Shown piece by piece: positions 34,811-44,083 of a stretch of 64,000 nt of DNA. The DNA comes from Prevotella sp. UBA5387 (GTDB lineage: Bacteria; Bacteroidota; Bacteroidia; Bacteroidales; Bacteroidaceae). The notes under the pieces are model-generated. The model had not been told where the DNA came from, searched no databases, and saw only the letters and a program-made list of their open reading frames with translations. The DNA is taken from assembly GCA_002407775.1 (NCBI GenBank), contig DHOP01000030.1:115257-179256 (forward strand), in the 5' to 3' direction. The position numbers and the translations under genes are program-made. Numbering within the stretch: position 1 is the first letter of the stretch; each line of letters opens with the position of its first letter.

Positions 34811-36496
34811 TTAACATTGATTTTTCTGTGCGTCCTTATCGCGAAGTTCCACCCTGCGAATCTTTCCACTGATAGTCTTTGGCAGGCAGTCAACGAATTC
34901 TATGATACGAGGATACTTGTAAGGCGCCGTTTCATGCTTCACATGGGCTTGTAATTCCTTGATAAGCTCTTCGCCAGCGCGAGCCTTAAACTTCTCTTTG
35001 AGAACCACCGTGGCCTTGACAACCATACCTCTAATCGGATCAGGAACACCTGTCACGGCACATTCCACAACAGCAGGATGAGTCATCAACGCACTCTCTA
35101 CTTCAAACGGACCAATACGATAACCAGAACTCTTGATCACATCATCTGCTCGTCCGACAAACCAGAAGTATCCATTTTCATCGCGCCAGGCAAGATCACC
35201 AGTATGATAAATATTATCATACCACACCTTTTTACTGAGCTCTTCATCACGATAGTAGCCACAGAAAAGGCCTATTGGCTTGCCGGCATTCGTATCTATA
35301 CAGATTTCCCCATTCTCTCCGTCCTCGCAGTCAGTACCATCTTGATGCAGCAAACGAATTTTATACTGTGGATTTGGTTTACCCATGGACCCTGGTCTTG
35401 GCTCAACCCATGGTAATGTGCCCAGGGTCATGGTCGTCTCAGTCTGGCCAAAGCCTTCCCTGATCTTTAGGCCAGTAAGTCCGTAGAACTTCTCAAACAC
35501 AGCTGGCTCAAGAGCCTCACCTGCAGTGGTGCAATACTTCAAAGCGGACAGGTCATATTTGGAGAAGTCTTCCTGAATCATGAAGCGATAGATAGTAGGC
35601 GGTGCACAGAAGGATGTAACGTGGAAGTGTTCCATGGCACGCATGACTTTCTCTGCCGTAAACTTCTCGTGATCATATACAAAGACAGTCGCTCCAGCAA
35701 ACCACTGACCATAGAGCTTACCCCACACTGCTTTTCCCCAGCCTGTGTCAGCTACTGTAAGATGGATACAATGTTCGTTGAGATTATGCCAGTAAACACC
35801 TGTGGTGAGGTGTCCCAAAGCGTAGAGGAAGTCATGAGCAACTGCCTTAGGCTCTCCTGTAGTTCCGCTGGTGAAATACATCATCATAATATCATCGTTG
35901 TTGTTAACGAAATCGGGTTTATGGAACTCGGGAGCCATAGGCCACTCAGAGTGCCAATCATGGAAACCCTCTGGTACAGGATGACCCACCTGAACACATG
36001 AGTTCACAGCAACCAAGACTTTCACGGTTGGGCTTTCTGCCATAGCACCCGCAATCTGTGAGGTCACATACTCATCGTTGGCACAGATGATAGCCTTAAT
36101 AGAGGCCATTTGATTGCGATATTCGATATCCTTGGCCGTCAACATGTGAGTTGCCGGTATGGCAACTGCTCCTAGCTTGCAGAGACCCATCATCGAGAGC
36201 CACCATTCGTAATGACGCTTTAGTATGAGCATCACCTTATCACCCTTGCCAATTCCAAGGCTTTGGAAGTAAGCTGCTGTACGATCGGTCTGTTCTTTGA
36301 ATTGAGCATATGTAGTATGAACTTCCTCCCCGCGCTCACTGGCCCAAAGGAGGCATTCCTTATCGGGTTGCTCTGCAGCCCAAGCGTCCATCACATCATA
36401 AGCAAAATTGAAGTGTTCGGGGGCGTTAAATTGCAGATTCTTTTCGAAATCTTCCTCTGAAGTGAACTTAGTCTGTTTCAAAAATCTTTCTATCAT
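34811..36496 (-). CDS. AMP-forming acyl-CoA ligase (acetyl-CoA synthetase-like)
   Basis: Adenylate-forming enzyme of 561 residues that activates a carboxylic acid with ATP and joins it to CoA. Core motifs are present in order: YFTSGTTGEPKA (P-loop-like A3), GFGQTETTM (A5), YHTGDLAWRDENGYFWFVGR (A7-A8), and PKTISGKIRR with the C-terminal catalytic Lys. The layout resembles medium-chain or acetyl-CoA synthetases; the exact acid is not evident. The ATG at 36496 was chosen because the 21-codon upstream extension overlaps the regulator gene and lacks conserved sequence. It is encoded 22 bp after the XRE-cupin regulator on the same strand. Confidence 0.9.
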   Translation of the reverse strand: MIERFLKQTKFTSEEDFEKNLQFNAPEHFNFAYDVMDAWAAEQPDKECLLWASERGEEVHTTYAQFKEQTDRTAAYFQSLGIGKGDKVMLILKRHYEWWLSMMGLCKLGAVAIPATHMLTAKDIEYRNQMASIKAIICANDEYVTSQIAGAMAESPTVKVLVAVNSCVQVGHPVPEGFHDWHSEWPMAPEFHKPDFVNNNDDIMMMYFTSGTTGEPKAVAHDFLYALGHLTTGVYWHNLNEHCIHLTVADTGWGKAVWGKLYGQWFAGATVFVYDHEKFTAEKVMRAMEHFHVTSFCAPPTIYRFMIQEDFSKYDLSALKYCTTAGEALEPAVFEKFYGLTGLKIREGFGQTETTMTLGTLPWVEPRPGSMGKPNPQYKIRLLHQDGTDCEDGENGEICIDTNAGKPIGLFCGYYRDEELSKKVWYDNIYHTGDLAWRDENGYFWFVGRADDVIKSSGYRIGPFEVESALMTHPAVVECAVTGVPDPIRGMVVKATVVLKEKFKARAGEELIKELQAHVKHETAPYKYPRIIEFVDCLPKTISGKIRRVELRDKDAQKNQC

Positions 36497-36518
36497 GTTT
36501 TCTTTTGCTATCCAATGG

Positions 36519-37082
36519 TTAGAAAATAATTGCCAACATTGTAACCGGCTTGTTATCAAGAGCCCTTAAATGATGGGACTGTGTGGAATCAAAATAGATG
36601 CTGTCACCCTCGTTGAGCGTCAGTACCTTGGTGCCAATTGTAATCTCAAGACAACCCTCCATGACCATATCGAACTCTTGGTTAGCATGTGAGCTCATGC
36701 TGACGGGATGGTCTTCCGGCTTGGGATCAATGACTACTATAAACGGATCGGCCTTGCGTCCACTAAAGCCACTGGCCAAACTTTGGTATTTATATTCCTT
36801 ACGACGCTCCACAACCTGTCCTTTGCCCTTACGGGTGATAAAGTAGGAATTCATGTGAGGTTCCTCACCAAAGAGCAATTCATCGACAGAGATACCATAT
36901 TTGCGTGCAATCTTCTGCAGATTGCTTACATGAAGGTAACCAGATCCTGTACCTTCCTCCATGTGTAAATACTCTTCCGGAGTGATCTCACATAATTGAG
37001 CCATATCCTCTACGGAAATATCCAAGGCATCTCGCAGCCCTTTGAGCCGGCAGCCAATCTCTAAACTTGTTTCTTCTTTCAT
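36519..37082 (-). CDS. XRE-family regulator with C-terminal cupin sensor domain
   Basis: Transcription factor of 187 residues: an N-terminal lambda-repressor-like helix-turn-helix (LKGLRDALDISVEDMAQLCE) and a C-terminal cupin barrel (about residues 110-185, HANQEFDMVMEGCLEITIG, GDSIYFDST, HHLRAL). Such regulators usually sense a small metabolite and control a neighbouring metabolic gene, here the acyl-CoA ligase. I chose ATG 37082 over the one at 37109 because the -7 promoter element at 37107-37114 overlaps the latter. Confidence 0.9.
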   Translation of the reverse strand: MKEETSLEIGCRLKGLRDALDISVEDMAQLCEITPEEYLHMEEGTGSGYLHVSNLQKIARKYGISVDELLFGEEPHMNSYFITRKGKGQVVERRKEYKYQSLASGFSGRKADPFIVVIDPKPEDHPVSMSSHANQEFDMVMEGCLEITIGTKVLTLNEGDSIYFDSTQSHHLRALDNKPVTMLAIIF

Positions 37083-37106
37083 AGGGTCATGTTGTATAAT
37101 CAGGTT

Positions 37107-37114
37107 CAAAAGTA
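37107..37114 (-). promoter_or_regulatory. Promoter -7 element of the XRE-cupin/ligase operon
   Basis: TACTTTTG on the minus strand fits TAnnTTTG. Transcription would begin near 37100, about 18 bases before the chosen start codon and inside the longer reading frame. Confidence 0.55.
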
Positions 37115-37129
37115 CGAATAAAGAGTGAC

Positions 37130-37184
37130 AAAATGGATAAAAAAATGGAAGAAACGGAATAAATTATGGATTATTGTTTCTTCC
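37130..37184 (-). terminator. Terminator of the arginine/proline operon
   Basis: GGAAGAAAC (37147-37155) and GTTTCTTCC (37176-37184) form a perfect 9-bp stem, with an inner AATAA/TTATT pairing. On the minus strand ATTTTTTTA follows directly. It lies 53 bp after the argF' stop. Confidence 0.8.
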
Positions 37185-37236
37185 ACTATGCACTTTTTCA
37201 ACTGCATCAACGAGATAACAGTAGTGTTTTCGTTGG

Positions 37237-38202
37237 CTATTTCAGACCTTCTAGTACTCGTTTGAGCACTACTTCTGCTGAGATTTCTCGGTTGGCAGCC
37301 TCCGGAATGACGAGGGAATGGTCGCCCTCGATCACATCGTCCGTCACAATGAGTCCGCGGCGTACAGGCAGACAATGCATAAAATAGCCATTATCTGTCC
37401 AACTCATGTGCTCTGCATCAATTGTCCAATGCATATTTTGGGACAACTGCTGGCCATAATCTGCAAGATTGGTTACGCCTGGACAGCTCCAGTTCTTGGC
37501 GTAAACGAAGTTGGCTCCCTCCAAGGCCTTGTGCTGATCGTATTCCACTTGCGCATCACCTACAAACTTAGGGTCAAGCTCATAGCCCTTTGGATGAGTA
37601 ATCACAAGGTCCACATCGGCAGCGTTCATCCATTCGGCGAACGAGTTTGGCACGGCCTGAGGAAGTGCACGGCAATGAGGTGCCCATGTGAGGACTACCT
37701 TAGGGCGAGCTTTCTGCTTATATTCCTCTATAGTGATAAGGTCTGCGAAGGCCTGTAAAGGATGCACCGTGGCTGTTTCCATGGCCACAACTGGGCGTCC
37801 GGAATGCTGCACAAACTGATTGACAATCGTCTCGGCATAGTCGAACTCGCGATCCTTGAGCCCAGCAAAGGAACGTACGGCGATGATATCGCAATAACTG
37901 CCCATGACGGGAATAGCCTCCAAAAGGTGCTCGCTCTTCTCTCCGTCCATGATGACTCCACGCTCGGTCTCCAATTTCCAGGCACCAGCGTTAACATCAA
38001 GCACGATCACATTCATGCCGAGATTCATCGCAGCCTTCTGCGTGGACAGTCTTGTGCGTAAGGAATTATTGAAGAATATCATGAGCAAAGTTTTGTTTTT
38101 GCCCAAGTTTTGGAAGTCGTATCGGTTGGATTTCACTGCCTTTGCTTCGCGAAGAGCCTCTCCAAGGTCTCCTATGTCACTGACATGAAAAAATTTCTGC
38201 AT
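37237..38202 (-). CDS. argF': N-succinylornithine (N-acylornithine) carbamoyltransferase
   Basis: Transfers a carbamoyl group to N-acylated ornithine, giving N-acylcitrulline. It has 321 residues and follows the Bacteroides fragilis argF' type: carbamoyl-phosphate site NNSLRTRLS, the 80s-loop region GAWKLETERG, ETATVHPLQ, and HCLPVRRG near the C terminus. In B. fragilis Pro90, and in the Xanthomonas enzyme Glu92, decides succinyl versus acetyl preference. The equivalent residue here is Ser90 (DGEKSEHL). A Ser at this position was reported to turn the acetyl enzyme into a succinyl one, so succinylornithine is the predicted substrate. It is the last gene of the arginine/proline operon. Confidence 0.92.
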   Translation of the reverse strand: MQKFFHVSDIGDLGEALREAKAVKSNRYDFQNLGKNKTLLMIFFNNSLRTRLSTQKAAMNLGMNVIVLDVNAGAWKLETERGVIMDGEKSEHLLEAIPVMGSYCDIIAVRSFAGLKDREFDYAETIVNQFVQHSGRPVVAMETATVHPLQAFADLITIEEYKQKARPKVVLTWAPHCRALPQAVPNSFAEWMNAADVDLVITHPKGYELDPKFVGDAQVEYDQHKALEGANFVYAKNWSCPGVTNLADYGQQLSQNMHWTIDAEHMSWTDNGYFMHCLPVRRGLIVTDDVIEGDHSLVIPEAANREISAEVVLKRVLEGLK

Positions 38203-38244
38203 AGTTTCTGTAAATTGATGGGTGAATAATGATTGTTGTATTTT

Positions 38245-39495
38245 TTATGGGCGAGTCTGTCCATGACCCTCGATAAGCCACTTATAAGTGGTCATCTCCT
38301 CCAAGGCCATAGGCCCTCGAGCACCTAATTTTTGTGTACTAATACCGATTTCCGCGCCAAGTCCGAACTGTCCTCCATCGGTAAAGCTTGTCGGGGTATT
38401 CAGATAAACGCAGGCAGCATCGACCAATGACTGAAACTTTCGTGCGCTTTCCATATCCTCAGTTACAATGCTCTCGCTGTGGCCACTGCCATATCGGTCT
38501 ATGTGGGCGATGGCCTCATCCACCGAGTCCACGGTTTTTACTCCCATCTGAAAGCTCAACCACTCTGTTTGCCATGTGTCATCGTCATCGGCTTTTACCA
38601 GCAACTCCTCTGGATATTGTCCTTTCAAGACTGCCATGGCTCGTTCGTCAGCATGCAATTTCACATTTTTGTCGGCCATGGGACGGCACAACGCTGGCAG
38701 GTCCTCGAGCCTGTCAGCATGGACCAGCAAGCAGTCCAAGGCATTGCAAACACTCGGACGACGCGTCTTTGCATTGAATATGATGTCTCGACCAATGGCA
38801 ACATCGCCCTCCTTGTCGAAGTAACAATGCACGACTCCTGCCCCCGTCTCGATGACTGGCACCTTTGCCGTGTCACGGACAAACTCGATGAGACGCTTGC
38901 CTCCACGAGGAATGCAAAGGTCTACATATCCCGTGGCACATAGGAGGGCACCCGTTGCCTCATGAGTTGCTGGCAGGAGAGCCACGATATCAGGGTCTAC
39001 ACCGGCCTTACGAAGTACGTCATGGATAAGATCCACGGCAGCGAGACAAGAGTCAATGGCATCTTTCCCGCATTTTAGAATACAAGCATTACCACTCTTT
39101 AGGCAGAGCGCAAACACGTCGAAGCATACATTGGGCCTAGCCTCAAATACTACTCCGATGACGCCAAAGGGAACACTGACACGCTTAAGGTCCATTCCGT
39201 TTTCAAGGACACGATGCTTCTGCACATGTCCTAACGGCGAAGGCAATTGACTTACCTGTCTCATGGCGTCGGCGATATCCTTCAGTCGTGCGTCGGTAAG
39301 CCTGAGACGATCATACATCGGGTTGTCTTCAGCCATACGAGCAAGGTCCTTACAGTTGGACACCAACAGTTTATCGGTATTTCGTTCGATGGCATCGGCC
39401 ACCTCGCTGAGTATCTTATTGCGATCAGCATCGGTCATAAGGCCAAGCCGTTTGCTCGCCTGCTTCACGCGGCTGAATATATCTTCCAAAGCCAT
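38245..39495 (-). CDS. proA: Glutamate-5-semialdehyde dehydrogenase (gamma-glutamyl phosphate reductase)
   Basis: Second enzyme of proline synthesis; reduces glutamyl 5-phosphate with NADPH. It has 416 residues of the aldehyde dehydrogenase fold. The catalytic cysteine lies in RPSVCNALDC; the cofactor region is FEARPNVCFD and SGNACILKCGKDA. It lies 12 bp after proB on the same strand and before argF', so proline and arginine synthesis share a transcript. Confidence 0.95.
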   Translation of the reverse strand: MALEDIFSRVKQASKRLGLMTDADRNKILSEVADAIERNTDKLLVSNCKDLARMAEDNPMYDRLRLTDARLKDIADAMRQVSQLPSPLGHVQKHRVLENGMDLKRVSVPFGVIGVVFEARPNVCFDVFALCLKSGNACILKCGKDAIDSCLAAVDLIHDVLRKAGVDPDIVALLPATHEATGALLCATGYVDLCIPRGGKRLIEFVRDTAKVPVIETGAGVVHCYFDKEGDVAIGRDIIFNAKTRRPSVCNALDCLLVHADRLEDLPALCRPMADKNVKLHADERAMAVLKGQYPEELLVKADDDDTWQTEWLSFQMGVKTVDSVDEAIAHIDRYGSGHSESIVTEDMESARKFQSLVDAACVYLNTPTSFTDGGQFGLGAEIGISTQKLGARGPMALEEMTTYKWLIEGHGQTRP

Positions 39496-39507
39496 AGGGA
39501 GTTTGTT

Positions 39508-40620
39508 TTATTCTATATAAAGATAATCATAGTGGATTAGAGGCTTCACATCGTGTGCCCCAATGAGTTTTTCGGCTTCCTCCGAACCGTAACCACTGCA
39601 CCCAAGACCAACCGATCGTCCCCTTGTATCGACGATATTGATGATGTCTCCCTCTTCAAAGGAACCATCGATCGATGTGACCCCTACAAGCAACAGACTC
39701 ACTGCCTGATCACCACGAAGAGCTTCTGCGGCAGGGTCGTTCACGTGCACCACACCCTTTGCAAAACTTTCGCTATGCGCCAGCCATTTTTTCACTGTAG
39801 AAGTAGGATTGGGATTCGGACGAAATTCTGTATGCATGGTCTTCTGTGGATGCTGAATGAGGCTCAAAAGAATGTCATCCGTATTGCCGTTGGCAATGAT
39901 AACCTTGATGCCTTCTTCTGCAACCTTTTGAGCAATACGTACCTTGGTACCCATCCCTCCACGTCCAAAGTCGCTTCGCTCGTCCACCACATATTCGCTG
40001 ATATCGCGGTCACAATCGACCACGGGAATGACACGTGTGCCTGGTTGCTTAGGATTGCCATTATAGATACCATCCACATTGCTGAGGATGATTAAAGCAT
40101 CGCAGTCCATCATCGATGCAATGAGCCCAGAGAGCTCATCATTATCGGTAAACATCAGTTCGGTAACGCTGACCGTATCGTTCTCGTTCACAATGGGAAT
40201 CACTCCATTTGAGAGCATGACATTCATGCATTCGCGCTGGTTGAGGTACTCTGCTCGTGTGGCAAAGCTCTCTTTCATCGTGAGCACCTGACCTACTCGG
40301 ATGCCAAATTCACGAAAGAAGTCGTAGTAGAGGCCTATCAACTTGACCTGGCCTACAGCTGAAAACAACTGTCGTTGTCCTACGCTGTCTAGTCGACGAT
40401 CCACCTTTAACTCTCCCCTGCCACAGGCAACGGCTCCAGATGAAATAAGGACGACCTCATAGTCATGTTGTTTCAACCACGCTATCTGGTCGACAATGGC
40501 TGACATACGGGTAACGTCGAGTTTTCCATCATCACGTGTCAGTACATTGCTGCCAACCTTAACCGCAACTCGTTTCATCGACTTGCGACTTTCTTTAGGC
40601 TTTTTTGTTGCCTCTTTCAT
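39508..40620 (-). CDS. proB: Glutamate 5-kinase
   Basis: First enzyme of proline synthesis. It has 370 residues: an amino-acid kinase domain (VAVKVGSNVLT near residue 18, ISSGAVACG, NENDTVS, and GRGGMGTKVRIA) and a C-terminal PUA domain (about residues 280-365). The start at 40620 overlaps the proC stop (TAATG), which argues for translational coupling and for the longer N terminus over the internal ATG at codon 15. Confidence 0.95.
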   Translation of the reverse strand: MKEATKKPKESRKSMKRVAVKVGSNVLTRDDGKLDVTRMSAIVDQIAWLKQHDYEVVLISSGAVACGRGELKVDRRLDSVGQRQLFSAVGQVKLIGLYYDFFREFGIRVGQVLTMKESFATRAEYLNQRECMNVMLSNGVIPIVNENDTVSVTELMFTDNDELSGLIASMMDCDALIILSNVDGIYNGNPKQPGTRVIPVVDCDRDISEYVVDERSDFGRGGMGTKVRIAQKVAEEGIKVIIANGNTDDILLSLIQHPQKTMHTEFRPNPNPTSTVKKWLAHSESFAKGVVHVNDPAAEALRGDQAVSLLLVGVTSIDGSFEEGDIINIVDTRGRSVGLGCSGYGSEEAEKLIGAHDVKPLIHYDYLYIE

Positions 40621-41414
40621 TATGCCTTAGGTTTGAGAGGAGCCTTGATACCTTCAATAACAGCATTGGAAAAGCCATACTTTTCCATGGTGTTAAGTCC
40701 CCTAATCGTCATTCCACCAGGTGTTGTGACTTTGTCTATCTCTACCTCAGGATGGTTTCCACTGGCCTTTAGTAGCTTCACGGCACCCTCCATGGTTTGC
40801 AATATAATACCAGTGGCATCCTTGCCACTAAATCCTAACTCAACACCAGCCTCAGCTGCAGCCCTTACATATCGCATTGCATAAGCGATACCACAGCCAG
40901 CCAAGGCATTGCCGGAATTGAGAAGTCGCTCGTTGACAAGCATGGTTCGTCCAAGATCATCGAATATACTTTGCACCTTAGCAGAATCGGCAGAGCCCTT
41001 TGTATTGGGGGTGATAAAGCTCATGGAGGCCCGTTCCTCTATACCTATATTAGGCAATACCTGAAAAATCCCAGGCACCTCACCATCTTTATCAAACCAC
41101 TGCTCCAATTCCGCGATGCTGATAGACGCAGCCATATTGACAATGACCTGCCGACTATAATCAAGGATTGGCTTTAGCTCCTCAACAACGGTATATACCA
41201 CATCTGGTTTAACCACAATGGCAACGATATCCGCACCGTCGGCAGCAGCCCTATTGTCTGTTGTCACTCCTGCACCAAGACGTGCAAATGGGGACAACTT
41301 ATCCTCATGACGATTGGATACTGTAATTTCTGATGGTTGAAAAATTGTTCCTTTGAGCAGACCCATGGCGAAAGCACCACCCATCTCTCCTGCTCCGATG
41401 ATAGATATTCTCAT
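40620..41414 (-). CDS. proC: Pyrroline-5-carboxylate reductase
   Basis: Last enzyme of proline synthesis; reduces pyrroline-5-carboxylate with NAD(P)H. It has 264 residues. The Rossmann motif IIGAGEMGGAFA is at the N terminus, and the C-terminal signature reads DKVTTPGGMTIRGL. It follows argD by 19 bp. All three proline genes lie inside the arg cluster as proC-proB-proA. Confidence 0.95.
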   Translation of the reverse strand: MRISIIGAGEMGGAFAMGLLKGTIFQPSEITVSNRHEDKLSPFARLGAGVTTDNRAAADGADIVAIVVKPDVVYTVVEELKPILDYSRQVIVNMAASISIAELEQWFDKDGEVPGIFQVLPNIGIEERASMSFITPNTKGSADSAKVQSIFDDLGRTMLVNERLLNSGNALAGCGIAYAMRYVRAAAEAGVELGFSGKDATGIILQTMEGAVKLLKASGNHPEVEIDKVTTPGGMTIRGLNTMEKYGFSNAVIEGIKAPLKPKA

Positions 41415-41433
41415 GGCTGATATTGATAAGTCG

Positions 41434-42576
41434 TTACAATGTGTTCAAAACTCGCTTCAGCCGACCGATGAAATCGTCGACATCTGCCTTGTCAAGGCAC
41501 AGAGGCGGAAGGATGCGCAGAATGTTGCTACCTGCACAACCCGTAAAGACATGCTCTTCAAACATAAGCTTGCGACGAACCTCTGCATGAGGCACATCAA
41601 GCACAACACCTATCATCAGGCCACGACCGCGTACCTCAGTGATATGCTTCTCGGTCTGCTGGAGTTGTTGGAGTTGCGAGATGAAATATTGGCCAACCTC
41701 ATTGGCATTGGCTACAAGATGCTCGTTCTCGAACACATCAAGAACGGCGAGCGCAGCTGTGCAGCCTAAGTGGTTGCCGCCAAAGGTCGTTCCCAACTGT
41801 CCATAAACCGCTTTGAAGTCTGGTGATACCAGCAGGCCACCCATGGGGAAACCATTGGCGATACCCTTTGCTACAGTAATGAGGTCTGGTTTGATACCGA
41901 GCCACTGATGAGCGAAGAACTTTCCGCTACGTCCATAACCACATTGTATCTCATCGGCAATAAGCACGGCACCATACTTATGACATGCCTCAGACAGTCC
42001 CTGGGCAAACTCGGCCGTAGCCACGACACATCCACCGATGCCCTGGATGGCTTCGAAGATGCACGCGCACACATCACCCTTGGCAAGCTCGCGCACCCAC
42101 GCAGCGAGATCGTTGAGCGGAAGGAATGTCACATGATCGTTGGCATTGATCGGCGCCACAATTTTAGGATTGTCGGTAACCTCCACTGCCATTGAAGTGC
42201 GGCCGTGGAACGAATGCTGAGCGGCCAAGACACGGCGACGTCCATTGGTAAAGCTGGCCAACTTAAGCGCGTTCTCATTGGCTTCGGCACCACTATTGAT
42301 CAGGAACAGGCTATAGTCTTGGTATCCACTTGCCTCTCCGAGGCGCTCAGCCAACTGACTCTGCAGGGTATTGATAACGCTATTTGAGTAGAAACCTATT
42401 TTGCCAAGTTGCTGCGTAATCATCTCTATATAATGGGGATGACTGTGTCCAATGCTGATAACGGCATGGCCACCATAAAGGTCAAGATATTCCTGTCCAT
42501 TGTCGTCCCATACCTTGGTGCCTTTGCCTTTGACGATATTGATGTCAAAAAGCGGATAAACGTCGTATAAATTCAT
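41434..42576 (-). CDS. argD: Acetylornithine (N-acylornithine) aminotransferase
   Basis: PLP aminotransferase that makes N-acylornithine from the semialdehyde. It has 380 residues, class III family. The PLP lysine lies in TVAKGIANGFPMGG; the cofactor aspartate is in IADEIQCGYGRSG. FHGRTSMA and GTTFGGNHLG are also typical. A 214-bp gap separates it from argC upstream in the transcript, which could hold a further promoter or processing site. Confidence 0.95.
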   Translation of the reverse strand: MNLYDVYPLFDINIVKGKGTKVWDDNGQEYLDLYGGHAVISIGHSHPHYIEMITQQLGKIGFYSNSVINTLQSQLAERLGEASGYQDYSLFLINSGAEANENALKLASFTNGRRRVLAAQHSFHGRTSMAVEVTDNPKIVAPINANDHVTFLPLNDLAAWVRELAKGDVCACIFEAIQGIGGCVVATAEFAQGLSEACHKYGAVLIADEIQCGYGRSGKFFAHQWLGIKPDLITVAKGIANGFPMGGLLVSPDFKAVYGQLGTTFGGNHLGCTAALAVLDVFENEHLVANANEVGQYFISQLQQLQQTEKHITEVRGRGLMIGVVLDVPHAEVRRKLMFEEHVFTGCAGSNILRILPPLCLDKADVDDFIGRLKRVLNTL

Positions 42577-42790
42577 TATAATAAAGCCTCCCTCCTGCCC
42601 CCTCCGATAAGAGAGGGAGTGCCAAATGGAAAGGCATTGGCAATGATTATCAATAATAATATCTTTTGGCTTTCACTCTTACAACTCCCCTAAGTCTTCT
42701 TGACACAACAATATCCTTCGTTATTTTCAATTCTACAAGAAACTGAAGAATATGTATATCCCCTACTTCAGAGAGGTTGGGGAAGGTTGC
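42577..42790. other. argC-argD intergenic region
   Basis: 214 bp. It contains CTCCCTC and its complement GAGGGAG (about 42589-42620), which can form a hairpin, and a pyrimidine/purine-rich stretch at the argC side (AGAGAGGTTGGGGAAGG). I see no gene and no clear -7 element. Confidence 0.4.
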
Positions 42791-43804
42791 TTAGAATGCG
42801 CTTGCCTTTAATTTCAGACCCATTGTCTCCTCCAAGCCGAACATGATGTTCATGTTTTGTACGGCTTGACCGACAGCTCCCTTGAGTAAATTGTCAATGC
42901 ATGAGATAATGAGTAGCTTGTCCCCCACCTTATCGCAGTGGATGAGAGCCTTATTTGTGTTGACTACCTGCTTCATGTCGAGCGACCCATCCACATAGTG
43001 GGTGAAAGCGGCATTGCTATAAAATGCCTTGTAGCCGGCCACAATATCTTCAAGTGGCACATCTGTGTGCACCACTTCGGTGGCAAAAATCCCACGAGCA
43101 AAGTCACCGCGGTAAGGTATGAAGTCAATGTCGACATCGAGATTACCTTGAACCTGTTTGAGGCTCTGCCTGATCTCGGGCACATGCTGATGGTTGAACG
43201 CCTTGTAAATGCTCATGTTGCCTGTGCGCCAAGAGAAGTGGGTGGTAGTTGACGGCTTCACACCTGCACCTGTACTACCAGTGATTGCATTGACGCTCAC
43301 TGGCTTGTCGATGAGATGCATGGCAGCTGCTGGCAGCAGACCAAGCTGTATACACGTAGCAAAGCAGCCTGGGTTAGCTACATGCTGAGCCTTGGCGATA
43401 CGGTCGTGGTTGATCTCGGGCAACCCGTAGACATAATCGTGATGTTGTGGCGTGGGATGATTTAAGCCATTGTTGCTGACGTTATCCGAAGCACCTTCCA
43501 ACCGGAAGTCCTGCGCCAAGTCGATGATTCGCACATGGGAGGGCACATCGTGCTCTCTTAGGAAAGCCTCACTTTTGCCATGGCCGAAGCAAAAGAACAA
43601 AAGGTCCACATCATCGAAAGGCATCTCCGATGTAAAGACCATATCCGTATCTCCATACAATCCTTCGTGAACGTCAGCGATACGGTTGCCGGCATTACTT
43701 TCACTATGGATGAATTTAAGCTCTACTTGCGGATGGTTGATCAGCAGACGAATGAGTTCGCCTGCTGTATAGCCTGCCCCGCCAAGAATTCCAATTTTTA
43801 TCAT
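42791..43804 (-). CDS. argC: N-acetyl-gamma-glutamyl-phosphate (N-acylglutamyl phosphate) reductase
   Basis: Third step of arginine synthesis, NADPH dependent. It has 337 residues: Rossmann start KIGILGGAGYTAGEL, catalytic cysteine in NPGCFATCIQL, and VNAITGSTGAG. The ATG at 43804 overlaps the pspC stop as ATGA, which fixes this start; the nine-codon upstream extension lies inside pspC. The small type with the NPGCFAT site is that of Bacteroidota. Confidence 0.94.
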   Translation of the reverse strand: MIKIGILGGAGYTAGELIRLLINHPQVELKFIHSESNAGNRIADVHEGLYGDTDMVFTSEMPFDDVDLLFFCFGHGKSEAFLREHDVPSHVRIIDLAQDFRLEGASDNVSNNGLNHPTPQHHDYVYGLPEINHDRIAKAQHVANPGCFATCIQLGLLPAAAMHLIDKPVSVNAITGSTGAGVKPSTTTHFSWRTGNMSIYKAFNHQHVPEIRQSLKQVQGNLDVDIDFIPYRGDFARGIFATEVVHTDVPLEDIVAGYKAFYSNAAFTHYVDGSLDMKQVVNTNKALIHCDKVGDKLLIISCIDNLLKGAVGQAVQNMNIMFGLEETMGLKLKASAF

Positions 43805-43995
43805 TTGTAATCCTCTGGTATGATCAACCAAAGGATAAGATATATGATGACTCCGCTAAAGGCAGTGCAGACCGTAAGTAATGCATAGATAACGCGCACT
43901 ACTGTTGGGTCAAAGTCCATGTATTCTGCAAAGCCCCCAAGTATACCAGCCAATATCCTGTCCCTTGATCTTACTAATTTCTTGCCGTTTGCCAT
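43801..43995 (-). CDS. PspC-domain small membrane protein
   Basis: Protein of 64 residues with a PspC domain: basic N terminus (KKLVRSRDRILAGILGGFAE), then YMDFDPTVVRVIYALL and a hydrophobic segment (about residues 36-58) ending in LIIPEDYK. PspC proteins sit in the inner membrane and signal envelope stress in other bacteria. This one overlaps argC by 4 bp (ATGA) and is therefore translated together with an arginine enzyme, an unexpected partner. The full gene is intact. Confidence 0.9.
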   Translation of the reverse strand: MANGKKLVRSRDRILAGILGGFAEYMDFDPTVVRVIYALLTVCTAFSGVIIYLILWLIIPEDYK

Positions 43996-44043
43996 GATCG
44001 TAAAATATTTAATGGTTTAATGTTTTGCCTTATCCCGTTTGCT

Positions 44044-44063
44044 GTAGCCTCCCACGAGGCTAC
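44044..44063. other. Perfect 8-bp hairpin before the second 22-bp array
   Basis: GTAGCCTC (44044-44051) and GAGGCTAC (44056-44063) with a 4-base loop. CTGTAGC at its left end also precedes the array at 14100, where it reads CTGTAGCTTC. No T tract on either side. Confidence 0.55.
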
Positions 44064-44083
44064 CAAAACGGCATTGTGCGGTA

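Noticed and set aside
37083..37109. Longer N terminus for the XRE-cupin regulator
   Set aside because: The ATG at 37107-37109 lies within the -7 promoter element, so transcription would start after it.
42577..42790. MITE or insertion remnant between argC and argD
   Set aside because: Purine- and pyrimidine-rich tracts are present at both ends, but no matching terminal repeats or target duplication could be found.
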